Below are positions 51,401 to 64,000 of a stretch of DNA of 64,000 bases, one piece after another. The notes under the pieces were generated by a model that was not told the origin of the DNA, searched no databases, and saw only the letters and a program-made list of their open reading frames with translations. The translations under genes were made by a program, and so were the position numbers. The stretch comes from Nematostella vectensis (Eukaryota > Cnidaria > Anthozoa > Actiniaria > Edwardsiidae), in the NCBI RefSeq assembly GCF_932526225.1, contig NC_064043.1, positions 14,320,085 to 14,384,084 of the forward strand. Reading direction: 5' to 3'. Each line of letters begins with the position of its first letter. The stretch's first letter is position 1.

Positions 51401-54400
51401 GAACATTCAATACTATTGTTAAGCTTGCATCCCCTTGGTATTTATTTCTAAACACAGCTTGTCATTGCTATTTTAACTACATGAAATTTATTTTCTGTTT
51501 GTAGCTTATTTTTTAAAAGTTTTGGTAAAAATAATAATTTTGACTTATTTTATGAACGGAAAGACACATGGCAATTAACGCTAGTTAACCTAAATCAGTC
51601 ATCTGCTACCATTTGGTCATGCTTGCACTGTGCTTTAATGTCCTGGACTTTCTAAATTATTATAATAGCTGTGTTAATTCACTCCAAACAAGTAGCTGTT
51701 TAATACATAAGATCATGTAGAAACCGTATTCCTAAATCAAAATTATGTCAAGGAAATTTAAGTGCTGCAGGGTGTTTTTCACATTTCTTACAGTATTTTA
51801 TTACTTGAGGCCAGAACTTGATCTTCTGCTGTCAGTGTTCTAAATGAAACCCAATCATATTTTGAGCTGTGAAAGCAGGTGAATTCAATGCAAATAAATA
51901 TTCACTTGGTTGTCATTTATTGCTTTTAATTTTGATTACTAGCAGTGCTATTTTTCTATTCACTTTAAGAACATAACCCCATGGAGGATACCATTGGCAA
52001 TTAAGTTGTTTTATCATTTATTCTTAATCCATCCCTGTTTGTGTTTTCTTTCCTCTATTTTATTCTGTATCACCACAGCTTTAAAATGTGTCAAAGACAG
52101 ACTAGCCTTTAATGTTTTTATAGAAGTTTTATATCTTAAACTTTAAAGAAAGAGTTACAAGACTGACTAAGAAATCTTGGTTGCTTTAGTAACAGATTCT
52201 GAAGATTTAATATCAAGATCAGTTAGTGAAAATTGAATATTTATGCATACAATGTTCTAATCACCAGTTTCTTGTACAGGATAAAGCTTTGAGTGGTGAA
52301 AGTAGCAGTGTGGAGAAAATACTTGAGGTATCTCCAGTTAATTGTTACTTCCAACAATGACTTTGCTAAAGGCAATCTTTCATGAGATTCCATGAGCCAA
52401 CAATCCAACTTTTACTGACGTTTTTCTTGTAACAAATTATAAAAATTGAATCTCTTGATTTTTTTCTTAAATCTAATCTTGAAGCTTGGTTTTCATTTCT
52501 TTTTTACTTTTATTACGTTATTTGCTACTCCTCACACAAAAAATGTAATTTTTTCGACATCCTCTTTGAATGTAATTTAATTCCAGCTTTTTTGCCCACT
52601 GTTGTAAAAAAAGATAAAAATTTTCATATATTCAAAGTCAAATTAAAACAGTAAATAACTCTGTTGTATTTGCCTTTTTTTACGTAACATGCTTATTTTT
52701 TAAACACTTGATTACACCAACAATTTATTATTAATTTGCCAATTGTTCACTCACTGGTGTGTTTTTTCCCTTACCAGGAGATGACTCAGCCGATTCCTGG
52801 ACCACCATTGACTGGTATCCAGACGCCACTTAAAGTTAATTCCAGATTTGCTTTCCCTCATCTCACAGTTAAGCAGGTACATGCTCAGATTCTTCTGAAG
52901 TGGAATATTAATTTTTTGTTTGATATCTCATAACATGAAAACAAAATTCCTTTTAATCAAAATAAGCTCACAGTCAGAATGATGACAAAGCCTCTTTACC
53001 TCTTCCTGTTTTTTTTGCTTGTTTTCCTCTTTTACTTAATAGCTTCAGGTTCATACATAAAGGATCTCTTTCTTTGTTAGGACTTGCACTCAACAAACAT
53101 ATTCTATGCTTTTTATGTACATTTTTTATAAACATTCTAACTTGTCCTCCTGTATTGGTTTTCAGAAACATAGTCCAAGTATCCACCTAACAAATGCCAC
53201 CAAAAGTGAGTAAGGAATTAAGTGTAAAAGGGATGCCATGTATTTGATGTTAAAAAGACAGGTATCCTTCGAAAGAGTGCGATATTTCGAACTGAATTTC
53301 GAAAACAAATGAAATGACTAGGTGTTCTTTGCTAAACCACGAAGGCCTAGGACTAATAATAAAATACCATTTTCAATTGGCTGGTGGCTAGGAGCCAATG
53401 AAAACTCGCCTAAGATATTTTCGCGCAAACAATAAACTTTTTCAAGTTATTTCGTGCTTTCCTTTGATAATAAATGTAGTTTGGGCGTAACAGTTGATAC
53501 TCCGTGTAATTAAGCGCCTAATTCAGTAAAGAATCCTACAAAACTTTGATTTTTAAAGAAAAATGTATTGCAAAATTCAGCGCTTAATGATTGATTTTCC
53601 GCGTAATTTAGCAAAGAATTCCGCATAATTTTGAGTTTTTTTCCATGTAACTCCAGAAGCCCTGATTAGGCACATTATGGGGATTGTGTGATAGTCATGT
53701 TAACATTTTCCTTAAATTTTTTATGTTTTTGTATTTCCCTTCCCTTCATAAGTTTTTGCAATAGCTTGCTTTACAACATAGCATTTCAGCTTTTGCTCCC
53801 CTCCGTGGTGTAAACAATGCGTGGTTTTGATTCTCGTCTATCGCCCGTTTTACATGGTGGGGAGGGTTGACTGACTTGTTTTTGTTTCCTCAGATGAATC
53901 CAACGGTCTACTCGATCATGACTTGATGCTGTCTGATAGCGATGATAGCGACGATGAACAGGTCTGTTGTTGTATGTCTTGTAATCACATATCTTCCATT
54001 CTTTAATTTAAGCTCTGCCTGATATAAGTCAAATAAAGTATTAAAGAAAAGAAGTGCTGCAGATAAAATCTGGCAGTTAAAAACTATCACTAATTAGCTA
54101 TTGTTTTCAATTTTGAATATAAGTATAAGTATTATTATCAACATATACATAAAGTATTTGCTTTGGCTTTTGAATGTTTCTTTGTAATTCAACTGGATTT
54201 AGTTTGCTGCAGTAAAACAGTTGTTGCACAAGTTGGATCTTGATTCATAAAGGAGGAGTAACACAGTTCTCTAAGCACAAATATTTTAACGATTTTATTA
54301 TAATTTTAGTAGTTATAGTATGATTACAGTCTAAACATTTTTTGCACCCTAATATTTTTGCTATTTGTATTTTATTAGAGCTTCAGCCAAATACTAAAAT

Positions 54401-57400
54401 TTAGCCTGTGTTAGTAATTAATAATTATCATAAGAAGTGCTTGGCAAGACAACTACAGGTTCTTTTGATGTCTGCTTATCATTTTCTCTAGTATGCACTG
54501 TAAATTCACTAACCTTTTCCCTTACAAACATGCAAGGTTATTATTGTTCCTTAATACACATTTCTCCAAAACATTGTTACTTTATTCATTTTTTTATTCA
54601 TTCCTGAACTAGAACATGTTATCTATTTATAAATGTAATAGGGTCACCATAAAGTCCCCAAACCACATCGCAAGACACTCTCTTCCTCAAGTGGTAGCAG
54701 CTCTGAGGGTAGTGATTCAGACAGCAGCGACAGTGACAGCGACTCTAGCGATGACGAGAACCACTCCCTTGTGAATAGCCCAACAAAGACACTTGCCGAT
54801 ACAGCCAAGGTGCATTAACTTGCATTTCCTAAATACATGCCTATTCTGAATATCATAAGGTTGTATAATTTAGCATAATATTATCTTTTGATGTTGATAA
54901 CAACTACCTTTTTATCTTAGGATACTTGAAAAATAACAAATCACAAAATGGAAAGTTTTCCTTTTTTTTTCTAACATGAAGAATGATTTGTTTATTCTTA
55001 ATAGCTATATATTTATATCATTTGGTGGGGTAAGTGCTATCAGTTTCCTAGCTACTAATTGCATGGAATACAGTGCATTTTTCTTACATGGTTTAGTCGT
55101 CCTAACAACCAAAGACTGTGGCTCTAAAATTTATTTTGGCCCATTAGTGTGAAACAATGTCAACTAGCAACTTCCATCATTTTATAAAATACCTTTCCTG
55201 CATTATTTTGATACTGTAAAATAGAATTGAGCTGCTTTGGTTAAAGGATGGATAGGAATTTACCACGATTCAAGTCAATTTAATTTACTACTGAAACAAA
55301 CATCTAATTTACATAGTGTTTCATAGGATACAAAAGCATGCTAAAAGCGAGTTAGGCTTGATCTTTTTTGTTATTATAGTCAAAGCACACAAATTTCTTA
55401 ATTCATTTTGTTTATTCTTAAGATGATTGACCTTTCTATAAATGCTTTGCGACCGTTTTGAATTTCATTTTCATCATTGTTCTGTTTGCATTCTTACATA
55501 AATTATTTGTAACTAACATTTTGTTAATAATGAGTGTGTTGTTAACCACTTGCTAAGCTTTAACAAATTTAGTTGCAATTCTGTTACAAGCCGTTTGTTT
55601 TTAACATACTCAGAGCATACATTTTTCCTGTATTGTGAAGGCAGCAGTACAAAGATGTGATATCAAATGTATTTTAGATGTGATTTAGAGGTTAATTAAG
55701 AGGTAATAAACCACTAAGACTGTATAATTCTTGTTATGCAGATGAGTAATGAAGAACGCGCATGGGGCCTGGGTGATCTACAGAAAGCATTTACAGCTCC
55801 AGAACCGACCACCAAACCACCAACAACCTCAACTAGCGACCCAACACTCTCATCCCTTTCCCTCAATACAGTGGGCGGGGAGGGACTGCGTGGGAACCAG
55901 GCAGCCCCGCCACCTAACTCCAAAAGCACCCTCAATACTAATGTTGAGGGTGGACCATTAGACCCCATCTTTGACCTGGATGATGGCCATACCCTCTTTT
56001 CTGGTATCGACCTGCCAGACTTCCTGGCAAATGGGCTGGGTGACTTGTCACATGAGGTACCCAATAGTTTATTGGAGGATGTGGTGAAATCACGAACTAT
56101 GGATAATGTAAATACTTCTGAAAATAAGGACAAGGCAAAAGTGGATAATAACAATCAGCAATCTGGCGATAAACCCTCTAAAGGGAAGGATAAGAAAGAC
56201 AGTTACTCTTTGAAGAAAAGTGGTGACTCCTCAAGAAAGAATGGTGAGATTGAGAAGAATTTGAAAGAGAAGAAGGCTAAGGAACAGGAGGATAAGGCAT
56301 CAAAGGCAGCTGTCAAAAAGCAGAAAGCAGCTGAAAGTGCAAGCATAAAGCATGCCGAGAAACAGGGTCTCAATTCTGAGAAAATAGTTGCTAAAAAGAA
56401 AGTGGAAAGTCGTGAAAGCTTGGACAAGAAGCGGAGCAAAGTAAAATCTAGTAAAACTAGTGGGAAGCCTGTTCATAGTGACACTGAGAGCGAGGAAGTT
56501 GATGTTGTCACAGTAAGCTATGATCGGCCTCTTCTCAACCGAACCAACTCTTCCTCATCAGAACATGAGGTCTATGTACCTAATAACCCCCACAAAAATA
56601 ACAACAGAATCAAGAAGAACCAGACGAAGACCGTGAATGGCTTGAAGGAGCATGTGAATGGCAAGTTATCACCAATAGTATCGCCCAAGGATGAGATTTC
56701 CACTGGGGAGGTGACCAAGGATGAAAATGGTAAACCAGATTCACTGGTTGTCAAGATTGATTTGGCACTGCTGAAGAGGATACCACGGATTCCAGGCACC
56801 GACTCTGTCGTGGTAAGCCTATTATTATTGTTTTATCTGTTTTATATCCCATCTACCAAATTGCAAAATGTGGTACAACGATTATAAGCTTTGATTTTGG
56901 ATGTTTATTTTATTTGTAAATAATGGTAAATAATTTTTAAGGGGAGGCTAACAGTCTACTTTACACTAACAGATCAAGCTTAAGAATGCCGGCTCCCCTG
57001 CCCCCGGTAACGATAGCTGGGACTACCCCAGTCCACAGAGAGGCAAAGTCTCTAAGCGTCATCTCTCCATTGAGTTGAGTGATACTAAGAAGATAAAGCA
57101 AGGGCAAGAAACCAAAGAGGACCTCAAAGAGTAAGTCCTTACCTCTTAAATCTGCTATAAATCCCCTTAGCATTTTCTTCAGGGATCCCCAGATTTAGAA
57201 AAGTCATGACAACCTGCTCCACCAAAAGTAGGACATACAAATTTGTTTTGTTTTTTTTAGAAACAGGAAATAAAAAAAATTTTTTTGGTTGGTAACCCTC
57301 TGGAATCTCGGTGTACATAAAATCTGACACACTCAAAATCAACTCAAAATTAATGATTTAGTTTCATTTTCACACATCACTACGTGGTTTTTTTTCAGAT

Positions 57401-60400
57401 TACTTGCTTATTTGTTCTGACTTTTTCATTTGATTTTCCTCAGCCCTAAGAAAAAGTCATCTGACAGAAAAGATACACTCTCCAGGTAAGCAACAAGTAT
57501 TACTCAATTGAACCAGTAGAAGTATGGCTTTTCATTGTCTATTTTCCTTAAAAATCGTGTGAAGGCTGTATTAAAGTCAAATTTGTAGCTTTGCAACCAG
57601 AAAAGACATTGTTTTGATGTCTAATCCACATACTTACTCTAAGCGTTAACTACAGTACTAATGGTGTTTTTTGCAGGCATCATACAGAGGAGAGGAGAGG
57701 GAGTGTAGGAAGCAAGGCAGACATAGAGGATAACCGCCGCAAGCGAAGCTCAAGTCGAGAAAGTGATCGCTACTCCAGCAAAAGAAGGCGACATGACAAT
57801 GAGCAGGAAGAAAGAAGCAAGAGCAAAGAAAAGCTAGTAAATGGACTGGACCGGGTTGACGGTTTTGACAATGCCCAGGAGACCAAATATAACCCTAGCA
57901 ATAGTGTTGGTAGCAAGCATGACCTAAGCAATGGAGTTGATCTTAAATCTGACATCAGGAACGGAGGTGATCAAAAACATGATCTTACCAATGGTTTGGA
58001 TCACAAGTCGGAGCTCAGCAACGGACTTGACCACAAGCATGGCAGTCAACACAACAAATTCCAGTGTTCATGCAGTGAAAAGCCAGCAGCAAAGATGGAG
58101 TCTTGGATTGAAAAGTTGTACCAAGCCGAACCTAAACTGTAAGTAATTTGAAGTTGGTGATAGCTTGGAATGGCATAGGCTGACCTGTGCTGTGTTTTGG
58201 TACTTGCAGGACTCATAACCCCGATTACTATCTCAAGGAAGCCAAACGAATCAAGCACCTTGCTGATGGCATTGTAAGTGCACACCCTAGCCACCCATTC
58301 CATCACCATTCACACCCTAGCCCTTGGTTCCCTCACCATTCACACCCTAGCCACCCATTCCTCTCGCTGTACACACCCTAGCCACCCAATCCTTTCTCTG
58401 TACACATCCTAGCCACCCATTCCCTCGCCATACACACCCTAGCCACCGGTTCCCTCACCATTCACACCCTAGCCACCCATTCCTCTCGCTGTACACACCC
58501 TAGCCACCCAATCCTTTCTCTGTACACATCCTAGCCACCCATTCCCTCACCATTCACACCCTAGCCACCGGTTCCCTCACCATTCACACCCTAGCCACCC
58601 ATTCCTCTCGCTGTACACACCCTAGCCACCCATTCCTCTCGCTGTACACACCCTAGCCACCCATTTCCTCACCATTCACACCCTAGCCACCCATTCCTCT
58701 CGCTGTACACACCCTAGCCACCCAATCCTTTCTCTGTACACATCCTAGCCACCCATTCCCTCGCCATACACACCCTAGCCACCGGTTCCCTCACCATTCA
58801 CACCCTAGCCACCCATTCCTCCCGCTGTACACACCCTAGCCACCCAATCCTTTCTCTGTACACATCCTAGCCACCCATTTCCTCACCATTCACACCCTAG
58901 CCACCCATTCCTCTCGCTGTACACACCCTAGCCACCCAATCCTTTCTCTGTACACATCCTAGCCACCCATTCCCTCACCATGCACACCCTAGCCACCCAT
59001 TCCCTCGCCATACACACCCTAGCCACCCATTCCATCACCATTCACACCCTAGCCACCGGTTCCCTCACCATTCACACCCTAGCCACTGGTTCCCTCACCA
59101 TTCACACCCTAGCCACCCATTCCTCTCGCTGTACACACCCTAGCCACCCAATCCTTTCTCTGTACACATCCTAGCCACCCATTCCTCTCGCTGTACACAC
59201 CCTTGCCACCCATTCCCTCACCATTCACACCCTAGCCACCCATTCCATCACCATTCACACCCTAGCCACCGGTTCCCTCACCATTCACACCCTAGCCACC
59301 CATTCCTCTTGCCGTACACACCCTAGCCACCCATTCCTCTTGCTGTACACACCCTAGCCACCCATTCCCTCACCATACACACCCTAGCCACCCATTCCTT
59401 CGCCATTCACACCCTTGCCACCCATTCCCTCACCATGCACACCCTAGCCACCCATTCCCTCACCATGCACACCCTAGCCACCCATTCCCTCGCCATTCAC
59501 ACCCTTGCCACTCATTCCCTCGCCATGCACACCCTAGCCACTCATTCCCTCACCATGCACACCCTAGCCACCCATTCCCTCACCATGCACACCCTAGCCA
59601 CCCATTCCCTCACCATGCACACCCTAGCCACCGATTCCCTCGCCATTCACACCCTTGCCACCCATTCCCTCACCATGCACACCCTAGCCACCCATTCCCT
59701 CACCATTCACACCCTAGCCTCACCATGCATTTTTGTCTCCTTTTGCAGAAGGATACAACTGTTCGGGCACACAAGTACTTGGAAGCTGTTGTGTTCTTTG
59801 TGCGATGTGGAAAGGCTTTGGAGGTAACTTCAAAATATATATCCTACATAATGCCTTCAATGCTTAATCTCACTTTTTTACCAACAGCAAACAAGCGAGT
59901 CTGAGTGTAAGTCATATCAGATGTACAAGGAGACCATTGAGATGCTCAAGTAAGCTTTTTTGTGTATATGGATACTAGACTACATTTGCTAGGAATCCAG
60001 AAGCTTGAATTTGATTGGCTTGAAGCTTGCCTTTGATTGGCTAGAAATCCAGAATCTTGCCTGTCATTGGCTAGTGATCCAGAAGCTTCCCTTCTATTGG
60101 CCAGTAGTCTAAGTCTTTCTTGTGATTGGCTTATTCTCTTAGATATAGTTTTTTTTCTGCATGAGCAAAATGCCTATGTTTCTGAGGATGTGATTGGCTA
60201 TTACAATGTTCTCTGTGATTGGTTAGGAGCAATTGGTAATATGTAACTGCCTGAATTTCCTTGGATGCTATTGGCTACTTACAAGATTCTCTTTGATTGT
60301 CTAGAAATAGCTGCTGTGGTTTTGTTATGTAAAACAGTAATACTCTCAACCATTTTACATCAGGTATGCGATGCGCTTGTCCATGAATAAATCAGAGAAA

Positions 60401-62319
60401 AACACTGGTGACAAGAGATTTCTGGCAATATGGTAATAACCAACCATTTTAACAAATCATCAGTGTTTTGACAGGAATAACTCAATCTCTATTGTGTATT
60501 TTCAGCATGCGACTTCAAGCCCTTCTCTACATGCGGCTCTTTAGACTCTGCAAGGACGGAATGCTCAAAACTTCCAAGGTATAATTCAGAAATACACCCA
60601 ATTATTAAAACGCATCTAGAAATTATCAGTTTGTTTATTAGAAGATAATCTGATAGGGAAATAATGATTTTTAATATAGAACTTGAAAAAACAAGGGTTT
60701 TTAAAGAGATACTTACATCTCCAATATTGCATATTCCAAAAAGTACTTGAATGTTGTACAGTATTTAAGGGGGTTGCTGATGTCTAATCCTAACCTTTCA
60801 CCTTTTTTTATCTTTTAGATTCTTATGGAAAACTACAAGGTAAGTTGTGATAATTCTAAAGATGATGATGTGCTTTTTGTGCTTGATTCCACAGTATTAT
60901 AGGGTCACAGTTTTCTTAAACAGGGTTTGTTTTTCAGGCTGTACCTAAATCAGCTCAAGCACCCTCCCCGTACAGCAGTTCCACAACAAAGTAAGTACTG
61001 CATTCAATTCCTGGAATTAATAATTTGTTTCTCAGAACTTCTATAACTTATTTTTAATACATCCTTCTTACTGCCTTAATTGATATTTTCTGAATGACTC
61101 AATGTTAATGTGAGGTAATGTGCCTAGCAAAGCATTCTTCCTTCCACAGGATGACTGGCACACCGTCACCAATGTCCCCAACCCCCTCCCCCTCGGGCAG
61201 CATTGGCAGTGTTGGTTCAGTAGGAAGCACGGGTAGCAATGATGCAATCACTACTCCGTCTCGCACCAGTAAGCATGCGTCTGGTGCCATGGCCTCTCCA
61301 GTCAACACCACGATACCGCAGAAGATTCACACGATGACCGTCCAGCATTTGAACTACACTAACCACATGCTGTATGCGTACGACTTGTGGGAACAGTCAC
61401 AGAATATATTCATTGACTATAAAGGTAAGAAAAAAGTCCTACAATATACAGTCAATTGACAGAACATTGTCCAGTTTGAGACTACACGGCAAGCCCACAT
61501 GTAAGCATGGGTAAAAAACACTGCAGCACCTAGCTGCATATATTAGCCACTGCATAACTTCAGACATGCTAAGTGTCGTATTATCCATGAACCGTATTCA
61601 ATGCAAATGCATTCAAATGAAGCAAATCGATTATTTCATCTCCATTTGCATGCATTTGCATTAAATACGGCTCATGGATAATACAACGTTCGAACTCAGC
61701 CTTAGAAGCGGTAGCGGTGGCTAATATATGCAGCTAGGCACTTCAGTGGTTTTTACCCATGCTTACATGCGAACTTGTCGCGTAGTTACAAAGCCGGTTG
61801 ATGACAACCCTTTGTCAAATGACTGTATTCATCGACTATGAGTGAGAGTGACAATTAATTATTTATGCCTTCCCTACTTTCAGATTTTTTCTTGGAATTG
61901 GACCGGACTCTTGGCCCTGTAACATTGCACAGGTCTGTACTGCTTCTTATCTCTTTTCTATTGCTTATGCCGCTGATCTCTTGCTGTCATACTGCAATGC
62001 CACATAACCTGCGCAAACCATTCCCGTTAACCATCCTGTCCTAAGCTATGGCGAAGCTACCCGTTCAGTACAATGCCGTGAGTGTTTAAGCCAACCTTGT
62101 AGTCATATGTTTGTCTCTCAAACATTTCCCCTCAATATCCCTCTTTATTATATGTATTCAATCCCCAAGGTTGAAGAATTGTTTTACTTTGACTATACAC
62201 AAAACCCTGCCTTCTCTATTGTTAAAAGTTTGGCTAAACACAAGCCCTTTCCTAACCCTCTTCTCAGCTCTCTGCTACACGTTGTGGAATACATTGACCA
62301 AGCATCCAAACGACTGTAG
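42406..62319 (+). CDS. AFF (AF4/FMR2) family protein, super elongation complex scaffold, 25 exons
   Basis: Exons: 42406-42473, 46534-46609, 47694-47732, 48081-48122, 48244-48908, 49929-49953, 52280-52327, 52778-52876, 53166-53205, 53894-53961, 54642-54809, 55742-56812, 56973-57130, 57444-57485, 57677-58138, 58210-58273, 59749-59823, 59888-59949, 60364-60432, 60506-60578, 60819-60839, 60938-60990, 61150-61424, 61884-61932, 62268-62319. All phases join (about 1287 aa). The first exon (MTQSEASANYMG…) is inferred from phase and donor only. The N-terminal homology region (LQREEEREKARRRRAQQLP, DPLQNSVQAALGDFD), then SSVEKILEEMTQPIPGPPLT, LMLSDSDDSDDEQ, a Ser/Asp-rich segment, Lys-rich NLS-like stretches and LVVKIDLALLKRIP are AFF landmarks. 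Residues ~1005-1287 form the C-terminal homology domain (DYYLKEAKRIKHLAD; AVVFFVRCGKALE; DFFLELDRTLGPVTLH). AFF4 bridges P-TEFb and ELL in the nucleus. Cnidarians probably have one AFF/Lilliputian orthologue, so no numbered symbol is given. Confidence 0.93.
45534..45706. mobile_element. MITE with GCTATC target duplication
   Basis: GCTATC occurs at 45534-45539 and 45701-45706 around a block beginning CAGTAGCGGATCTAGGGGGA and ending CGCCCCT. The interior has long C and G tracts. It lies in the first AFF intron and resembles the elements at 14560 and 30635 in layout. Confidence 0.55.
46140..46327. repeat. Two-copy direct repeat, 116-bp offset
   Basis: GAAAGTCATGCAGAA and TTATTTTGATCAAGCAACAG recur with a 116-bp offset (46144 and 46260). 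It lies in AFF intron 1 about 200 bp before exon 2; no function is visible. Confidence 0.75.
58274..59720 (+). repeat. 30-bp minisatellite filling an AFF intron from the donor onward
   Basis: The array begins at the donor itself (GGCATT|GTAAGTGCACACCCTAGCC) and ends about 30 bp before the acceptor CTCCTTTTGCAG at 59748. The basic unit is CATTCACACCCTAGCCACCC plus ATTCCCTCAC, with a second type containing CTCTCGCTGTACACACCC. About 45-48 copies are interleaved in higher-order patterns. Open frames of period 10 residues within it are by-products. Confidence 0.95.
61481..61786. mobile_element. Foldback MITE in a late AFF intron
   Basis: The left end (ACTACACGGCAAGCCCACAT… GTAAGCATGGGTAAAAA… CCTAGCTGCATATATTAGCC) is inverted at the right end (to 61786), with arms of about 70 bp. 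A second nested inverted pair surrounds the centre (ATCCATGAACCGTATTCAAT and its counterpart ATTAAATACGGCTCATGGAT). The RNA would fold into a long imperfect hairpin. Confidence 0.8.
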
Positions 62320-63790
62320 GACTCACAAATATAACAGAATACCAGATAGAATGGAACGGAATCCGGACACCCTTGGAAGAACGAATTGAAAGTAATGCTA
62401 ATTGACTAAATGAATTCAAGGTACAAGCAATACGTGTAATGTATTTTATACCATGCACTCGCGGTGCGGCCACCACTAGGCTGACTTTTCCAACAAATGG
62501 AATATATGATAGGTAAATAGTAGGAAATCCTGTAATTTGTTATTATATTTTGTAGAGTATAATATTTTTTCATGCTGTGGTGCGACAGAAATCCACGGTT
62601 CTGTGATTAAATTCATGGGAACCAAATTAAATGAGCTGCGCCTGCTTACAATGCTTTTATGGGGGAGAGGGAGGGGGGAATTGACCCTACATTAACAAAC
62701 CCTCTGGCATTGAATGTAAAATTATTACCAATAGCCTCCTTTTGGAGCCTCAAATAATGTTGATCATCCCTCCAAAAATAACACTTCCGATTTCTGTGCT
62801 CAAATGGAAGCACTTGCAGCCTGGATGAGGCCAAGCTCATTTAGCCAAGAGAGGTTTAGCCAACTCAACTTCTTAGAGGTTTAGCCAACTCAACTTCTAA
62901 GAGGTTTAGCCAACTCAACTTCTTAGAGGTTAAGCCAACTCAACTTCTTATGACCCTCAAACTTTGGGCTGCAATGCACTGTCATTTCACCACTGTGCCC
63001 TAAAATCCAAATTCTGACTTTTGAACTCAGGTGATGATACAGAGTTTGCCTTAATTCGAACATGGTGTCCGAGTTGATTTCTTTCTCCTGTGTTTTCAGT
63101 CTTTGATGCCCAGTCGAGCTTTTTCCCAATGTGGCTTAGCCCACTCCCCAACTTCTCACCCCGATTAGCCATAAGGCAGCGCGTAGCCCAAGTTACATGC
63201 TATTGACAAACGTACTACATAGAAGCGCGGAAACTAATAGATAGAAGCACATGTGTCGTGTCTGCAACCCAGTGGTCTAGCTCTATGGACATGAAACGAC
63301 TCTCCATCCCCATAGTGTTGCTAAGGGCGAGTCGAGGGGGAGGGGGAGACGAGTTGTCACTTGAGGTAATGGGTGGTATTTAGGTAGTTATTTAAAGGTC
63401 TTATGTTATTCATTATTGTTTAGGGGTGTTCAAAGGGAGACACATTCTATTATTATTATATTTTTTTGTAAATACAAAACAAATAAAAAATGTATATTAA
63501 AAAAAAACTAGGGAAGTTTTAATTTTAGAAATAATGACAAACTATTTTTTTTTCAATTCTTTTCTCATTTCCAAACAATTATTTTTATGCGATTTACCCA
63601 GATCTTTACATTTTTCCTGTGGAAAACATTGTATGTATATTTATGAGGTTTTGACTCCTGCTGGCACCTCAACACCAACCGTCCCATGAACTGGACTCAT
63701 TATTTTTCTAATCGAAAGAACTGTTGAGGTGGCGGGTTATTGTACTGGGACTATATTTTTGTATTCATTTAAATAAATCGGGATGAGTGA
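62320..63790 (+). other. AFF 3' UTR and downstream flank
   Basis: No further coding exon was recognised. Four copies of a 25-bp unit AGAGGTTTAGCCAACTCAAC(TTCTT) lie at about 62848-62950. Candidate poly(A) signals AATAAA are at 63482-63487 and 63772-63777. The unresolved remainder to the window end shows nothing recognisable. Confidence 0.45.
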
Positions 63791-64000
63791 CAATTCTATA
63801 ACCCCTCCCCTCCCCCCATGACTACTTGCACCATTCTACATGCTGGATAAACTAGTCCCCGCCCAATCAAATTTAGACCAATCCGAGGGAGCGTACAGAG
63901 TTGGGGGAATTGCTATGTGATCAGTTAGAAATGTTCTCTAGGGCTAGTCTAGTACTACTGCGGCTCACACGACTTCATGCGTTTACTATAGAATCTGTAA

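Noticed and set aside
59435-59827. 130-codon plus-strand frame of LATHSLTMHT repeats
   Set aside because: It is the 30-bp intronic minisatellite read in an open frame; the real exon begins at 59749 after TTTTGCAG in a different frame.
61812-61852. TATTCATCGACTATGAG|TGAG resembles the end of the preceding AFF exon (TATTCATTGACTATAAAG|GTAAG), a possible further boundary duplication
   Set aside because: Similarity covers fewer than 20 bases with several differences and the donor GT is displaced, so chance cannot be excluded.

Overview
The window is intron-rich animal DNA. It is AT-rich and holds five multi-exon protein genes with GT-AG introns and conserved eukaryotic products. It is also full of short non-autonomous DNA transposons, G/C homopolymer runs and minisatellites. 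The gene set fits a cnidarian, probably a sea anemone of the Nematostella type: a p75/EDAR-like TNF receptor, an ASMT-like methyltransferase, an animal AtuA-family enzyme, RBX1 and a single AFF-family gene. That placement is inference; no species marker was read directly. A 200-N assembly gap lies at 7655-7854.

Layout: (1) 1-5500, a piggyBac-like MITE and then the last two exons of a TNF-receptor/death-domain gene (+). (2) 5505-11216, a three-exon ASMT-like O-methyltransferase (-), whose introns hold a perfect 140-bp-arm palindrome and several transposons. (3) 11217-17907, intergenic, with MITEs and a 61-bp satellite. (4) 17908-33416, a 21-exon AtuA/DUF1446 gene (-), reconstructed with every intron phase consistent (676 codons plus stop). 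(5) 33610-36297, RBX1 (+, six exons), head-to-head with AtuA across 193 bp. (6) 36298-42405, repeats with no convincing gene. (7) 42406-62319, an AFF1-4/Lilliputian-type super elongation complex scaffold (+, 25 exons, about 1287 aa). (8) Its 3' UTR and flank to the window end.

The most unusual feature is a recurring pattern in the introns. At three donor sites (ASMT exon 1, AtuA exons 9 and 18) the last 24-36 bp of the exon, its 5' splice site and the start of the intron have been amplified head-to-tail into the intron, giving about 4, 12 and 33 copies. At one acceptor (AtuA exon 5) the boundary is duplicated once. Four of these units, or the offset between copies, are close to 64-65 bp. Three other arrays (before AtuA exon 10, before RBX1 exon 5, after an AFF exon) begin or end exactly at a splice site. 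Minisatellites in this locus therefore seem to be seeded by exon-intron junctions.

The genes do not form a pathway. AtuA and RBX1 probably share a bidirectional promoter; the others are neighbours without evident functional linkage.
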